Made by a program: the position numbers and the translations under genes. Shown here piece by piece: positions 7,290 to 8,480 of a DNA stretch of 8,480 nucleotides. The stretch comes from Candidatus Glassiibacteriota bacterium (lineage in GTDB: Bacteria > Gemmatimonadota > Glassbacteria > GWA2-58-10). The notes below the pieces were generated by a model. It was given only the letters and a program-made list of their open reading frames with translations, was not told the origin of the DNA and ran no database searches. The first letter of the stretch is position 1. Each line of letters opens with the position of its first letter. The DNA lies in NCBI GenBank assembly GCA_016934095.1, contig JAFGTO010000319.1, positions 1-8,480 of the forward strand, written 5' to 3'.

Positions 7290-8105
7290 TCAATATTGAC
7301 GGGGATATGCGCCCAGCACCTTGAGGAAGGCTTTCTTTCTCAAGTCTTCGAGCGCCTCGGCTACCGGCGGGTCCTGGATGTGGCCCTGGATGTCGATGAA
7401 GAAAATATAATCGCCGAGCTTGCCCTTGGCCGGTCTCGACTCGATCTTGCTGAGGTTGATCCCCTTCCCGGCCAGGCGTCCCAGCATATCGTGAAGCAGT
7501 CCCGGGTGGTCGATCTGGGGGTAGATCGCCAGGCTGGTCCGGTCGTAGCCGGTGGCCTTGGTGGCTCCGTAGGAGATCAGCACGAAGCGGGTGACATTAT
7601 AGCGGTTGTCCTGGATGGCCGAGCGCAGTCTCTCCAGCCGGTAGAGCTTGATAGCCAGCTCGGGCAGGATCGCCCCCATGTCTGCGCGGCCGGAATCCCG
7701 CAGCATCTCGGCGCTTTTGCCGTTGCTGCTGGTGGGGATGATCTCGGCTTCCGGGTAATACTTGCGCAGGAAGCTCTCGCACTGGGAATAAGACTGCGGG
7801 TGGGCCAGGATGGTGGTGATGGCGGAAGCGTTCCCGCTGCCGTTACCGGCCAGGTTCTGGACTATCGGATGGATGATCTCCCTCTCGATGGTGAGCTCGC
7901 TGGCGGTCAGCGCATCCAGGGTTTCACCCACGCCGCCGGAGACAGAGTTCTCCAGCGGTACCAGTCCCGCTTCGGCAAGCCCGGCCTCGGTTTGCTCGAT
8001 CACATCCTGGATCGTCCTCTGGAAAAGGATCTCGGATTTAGGGTCCAGGCACAGTGCCGCTTCGTGGCTGAACGTGCCCTTGGGACCCAGTGTGGCCAGT
8101 TTCAT
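7290..8105 (-). CDS. pheA: Prephenate dehydratase (monofunctional, with ACT domain)
   Basis: Converts prephenate to phenylpyruvate with loss of water and CO2, the committed step of phenylalanine synthesis; cytosolic. It has 271 residues, the usual length of the monofunctional enzyme, and no chorismate mutase domain in front. Motifs in order: LGPKGTFSHEAA (6-17), VPLENSVSGGVGETLD (49-64), and the catalytic NVTRF (170-174) with Thr172. The C-terminal ACT domain (about 189-265) begins RTSLAIYPQIDHPGLL and contains the conserved ESRP (222-225), the phenylalanine-binding motif, so feedback inhibition is likely. The other ACT motif, usually PGAL, reads PGLL (201-204). The ATG at 8105 opens directly on the conserved start; AAGGA lies about 12 bases upstream, a little far. 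It is first in a possible group with the ROK and HAD genes, which are not functionally linked to it. Confidence 0.97.
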   Translation of the reverse strand: MKLATLGPKGTFSHEAALCLDPKSEILFQRTIQDVIEQTEAGLAEAGLVPLENSVSGGVGETLDALTASELTIEREIIHPIVQNLAGNGSGNASAITTILAHPQSYSQCESFLRKYYPEAEIIPTSSNGKSAEMLRDSGRADMGAILPELAIKLYRLERLRSAIQDNRYNVTRFVLISYGATKATGYDRTSLAIYPQIDHPGLLHDMLGRLAGKGINLSKIESRPAKGKLGDYIFFIDIQGHIQDPPVAEALEDLRKKAFLKVLGAYPRQY

Positions 8106-8186
8106 CTGTAGAACTCATCCTTTGATTAAAAAGCCGGAGCAGCCCGCTGCAAGGACATTCGAGCAGTTAAACCCGAATTATTCATT

Positions 8187-8215
8187 AAAATATCGCCTCG
8201 ATCTTATAACCTCAA
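8187..8215 (-). promoter_or_regulatory. Candidate promoter of pheA
   Basis: On the minus strand TTGAGG (8210-8215, four of six -35 bases) is followed by a 17-base spacer and TATTTT (8187-8192, four of six -10 bases, the same -10 as the tetR promoter). The start would fall near 8180, about 75 bases before the pheA ATG. Its -10 box lies within one arm of an 11-bp inverted repeat, so repeat structure and promoter are intertwined. Confidence 0.4.
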
Positions 8216-8410
8216 GAAGCGGAGCAGGCTCAGAAGTAAATCGAATCCGGAGGAAAATGTATTTTCTCTCATCGGTTCGACTTGAACTGCGCGGCGATAT
8301 TTTTACCTCCGGCTCGCCTGCTTTGCCCGATTGGCTGCGTCATCTGCGGCTCGCGGTGCGCGCACTACAGCTTCGCCACTGCTTCCTTGCTCCCGGACAA
8401 ATCAGGGTGT

Positions 8411-8428
8411 CGGGCACATCCGTGCCCG
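8411..8428. repeat. Strong 7-bp hairpin inside the repeat region (REP-like)
   Basis: CGGGCAC (8411-8417) and GTGCCCG (8422-8428) form a perfect stem around ATCC. On the minus strand a GGAG tetranucleotide (8432-8435) stands three bases before the stem, as in REP elements mobilised by RAYT-type transposases. No U-run follows on either strand, so it is not an intrinsic terminator. A 10-bp palindrome GTGCGCGCAC (8356-8365) is nearby. Confidence 0.45.
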
Positions 8429-8480
8429 GATCTCCTGCCACTTAGCTACGCGGCCTCCGGTTCGTGAATAATCCGGGCTA

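Larger units (their letters stand above)
8172..8477. repeat. Inverted-repeat-rich intergenic element, possibly MITE-like
   Basis: Several nested inverted repeats are visible in this non-coding stretch. Outer arms: CCCGAATTATTCA (8172-8184) against TGAATAATCCGGG (8465-8477), 12 of 13 pairing. A second pair: AAAATATCGCC (8187-8197) against GGCGATATTTT (8293-8303), 11 of 11. A third: CCGGAGG (8247-8253) against CCTCCGG (8306-8312), with the latter repeated as CCTCCGGYTCG at 8306-8316 and 8454-8464. No transposase or credible frame is inside. Outer arms about 300 bp apart suggest a non-autonomous transposon or a dispersed genomic repeat. The right flank is cut by the window end, so a target-site duplication cannot be judged. 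Confidence 0.45.

Noticed and set aside
8126..8185. A 19-codon leader-peptide-like frame before pheA, with a hairpin and T-run near 8129-8150 suggesting attenuation
   Set aside because: The peptide has one Phe only and no ribosome-binding site, its ATG lies upstream of the expected start of transcription, and the stem before the T-run is only five pairs with a bulge.
8240..8300. TPsiC-like GGTTCGA stretch suggesting a tRNA
   Set aside because: No acceptor, D or anticodon arms can be folded around it on either strand.

Overview
The window is a high-GC stretch (about 60% G+C by eye) from a Gram-negative bacterium. The Gram-negative call rests on an outer-membrane TolC-type channel next to a lipoprotein periplasmic adaptor and an RND pump. 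The species cannot be read from the sequence. The divergent but intact housekeeping proteins would suit an uncultured lineage of the FCB type, which is a guess only. Every convincing gene is on the minus strand, so transcription runs from the right edge to the left.

Right part (about 5350-8215): pheA (monofunctional prephenate dehydratase with a C-terminal ACT domain), a ROK-family sugar kinase and a HAD-family phosphohydrolase follow each other with gaps of 113 and 43 bases. A sigma70-like promoter candidate lies upstream of pheA. No convincing intrinsic terminator follows pheA or the HAD gene, so the three may be at least partly co-transcribed. They share no obvious pathway.

Left part (1-4996): a tripartite efflux operon in the order tetR, tolC-like outer-membrane factor, adaptor lipoprotein, RND transporter. 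The RND gene is cut by the left edge after 552 codons. Spacing is tight: 49 bases, then 36 (or 9), then 7. The tetR gene has a very readable control region: a perfect TTGACA -35 box, a 17-base spacer, a TATTTT -10 box, and a 20-bp near-perfect palindrome centred on GACTATATAGTC that overlaps the -10 edge and the expected transcription start. The simplest reading is that the TetR protein represses its own promoter and thereby the whole pump, with a pump substrate or related ligand as inducer. A second sequence matching the operator at 16 of 20 positions lies about 190 bp further upstream.

Non-coding stretches: 4997-5351 (between the HAD and tetR genes) holds the second operator-like site and a two-stem hairpin but no credible gene. 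8106-8480 (upstream of pheA) holds the promoter candidate and a dense set of nested inverted repeats, including 13-bp arms (12 of 13 matching) about 300 bp apart and a strong 7-bp hairpin. This looks like a dispersed or MITE/REP-like repeat, possibly cut by the right edge.

Overall the gene content is ordinary. The regulatory architecture of the efflux operon and the repeat-rich right edge are the parts that deserve a second look; I see no clear new defence, mobile or biosynthetic system.
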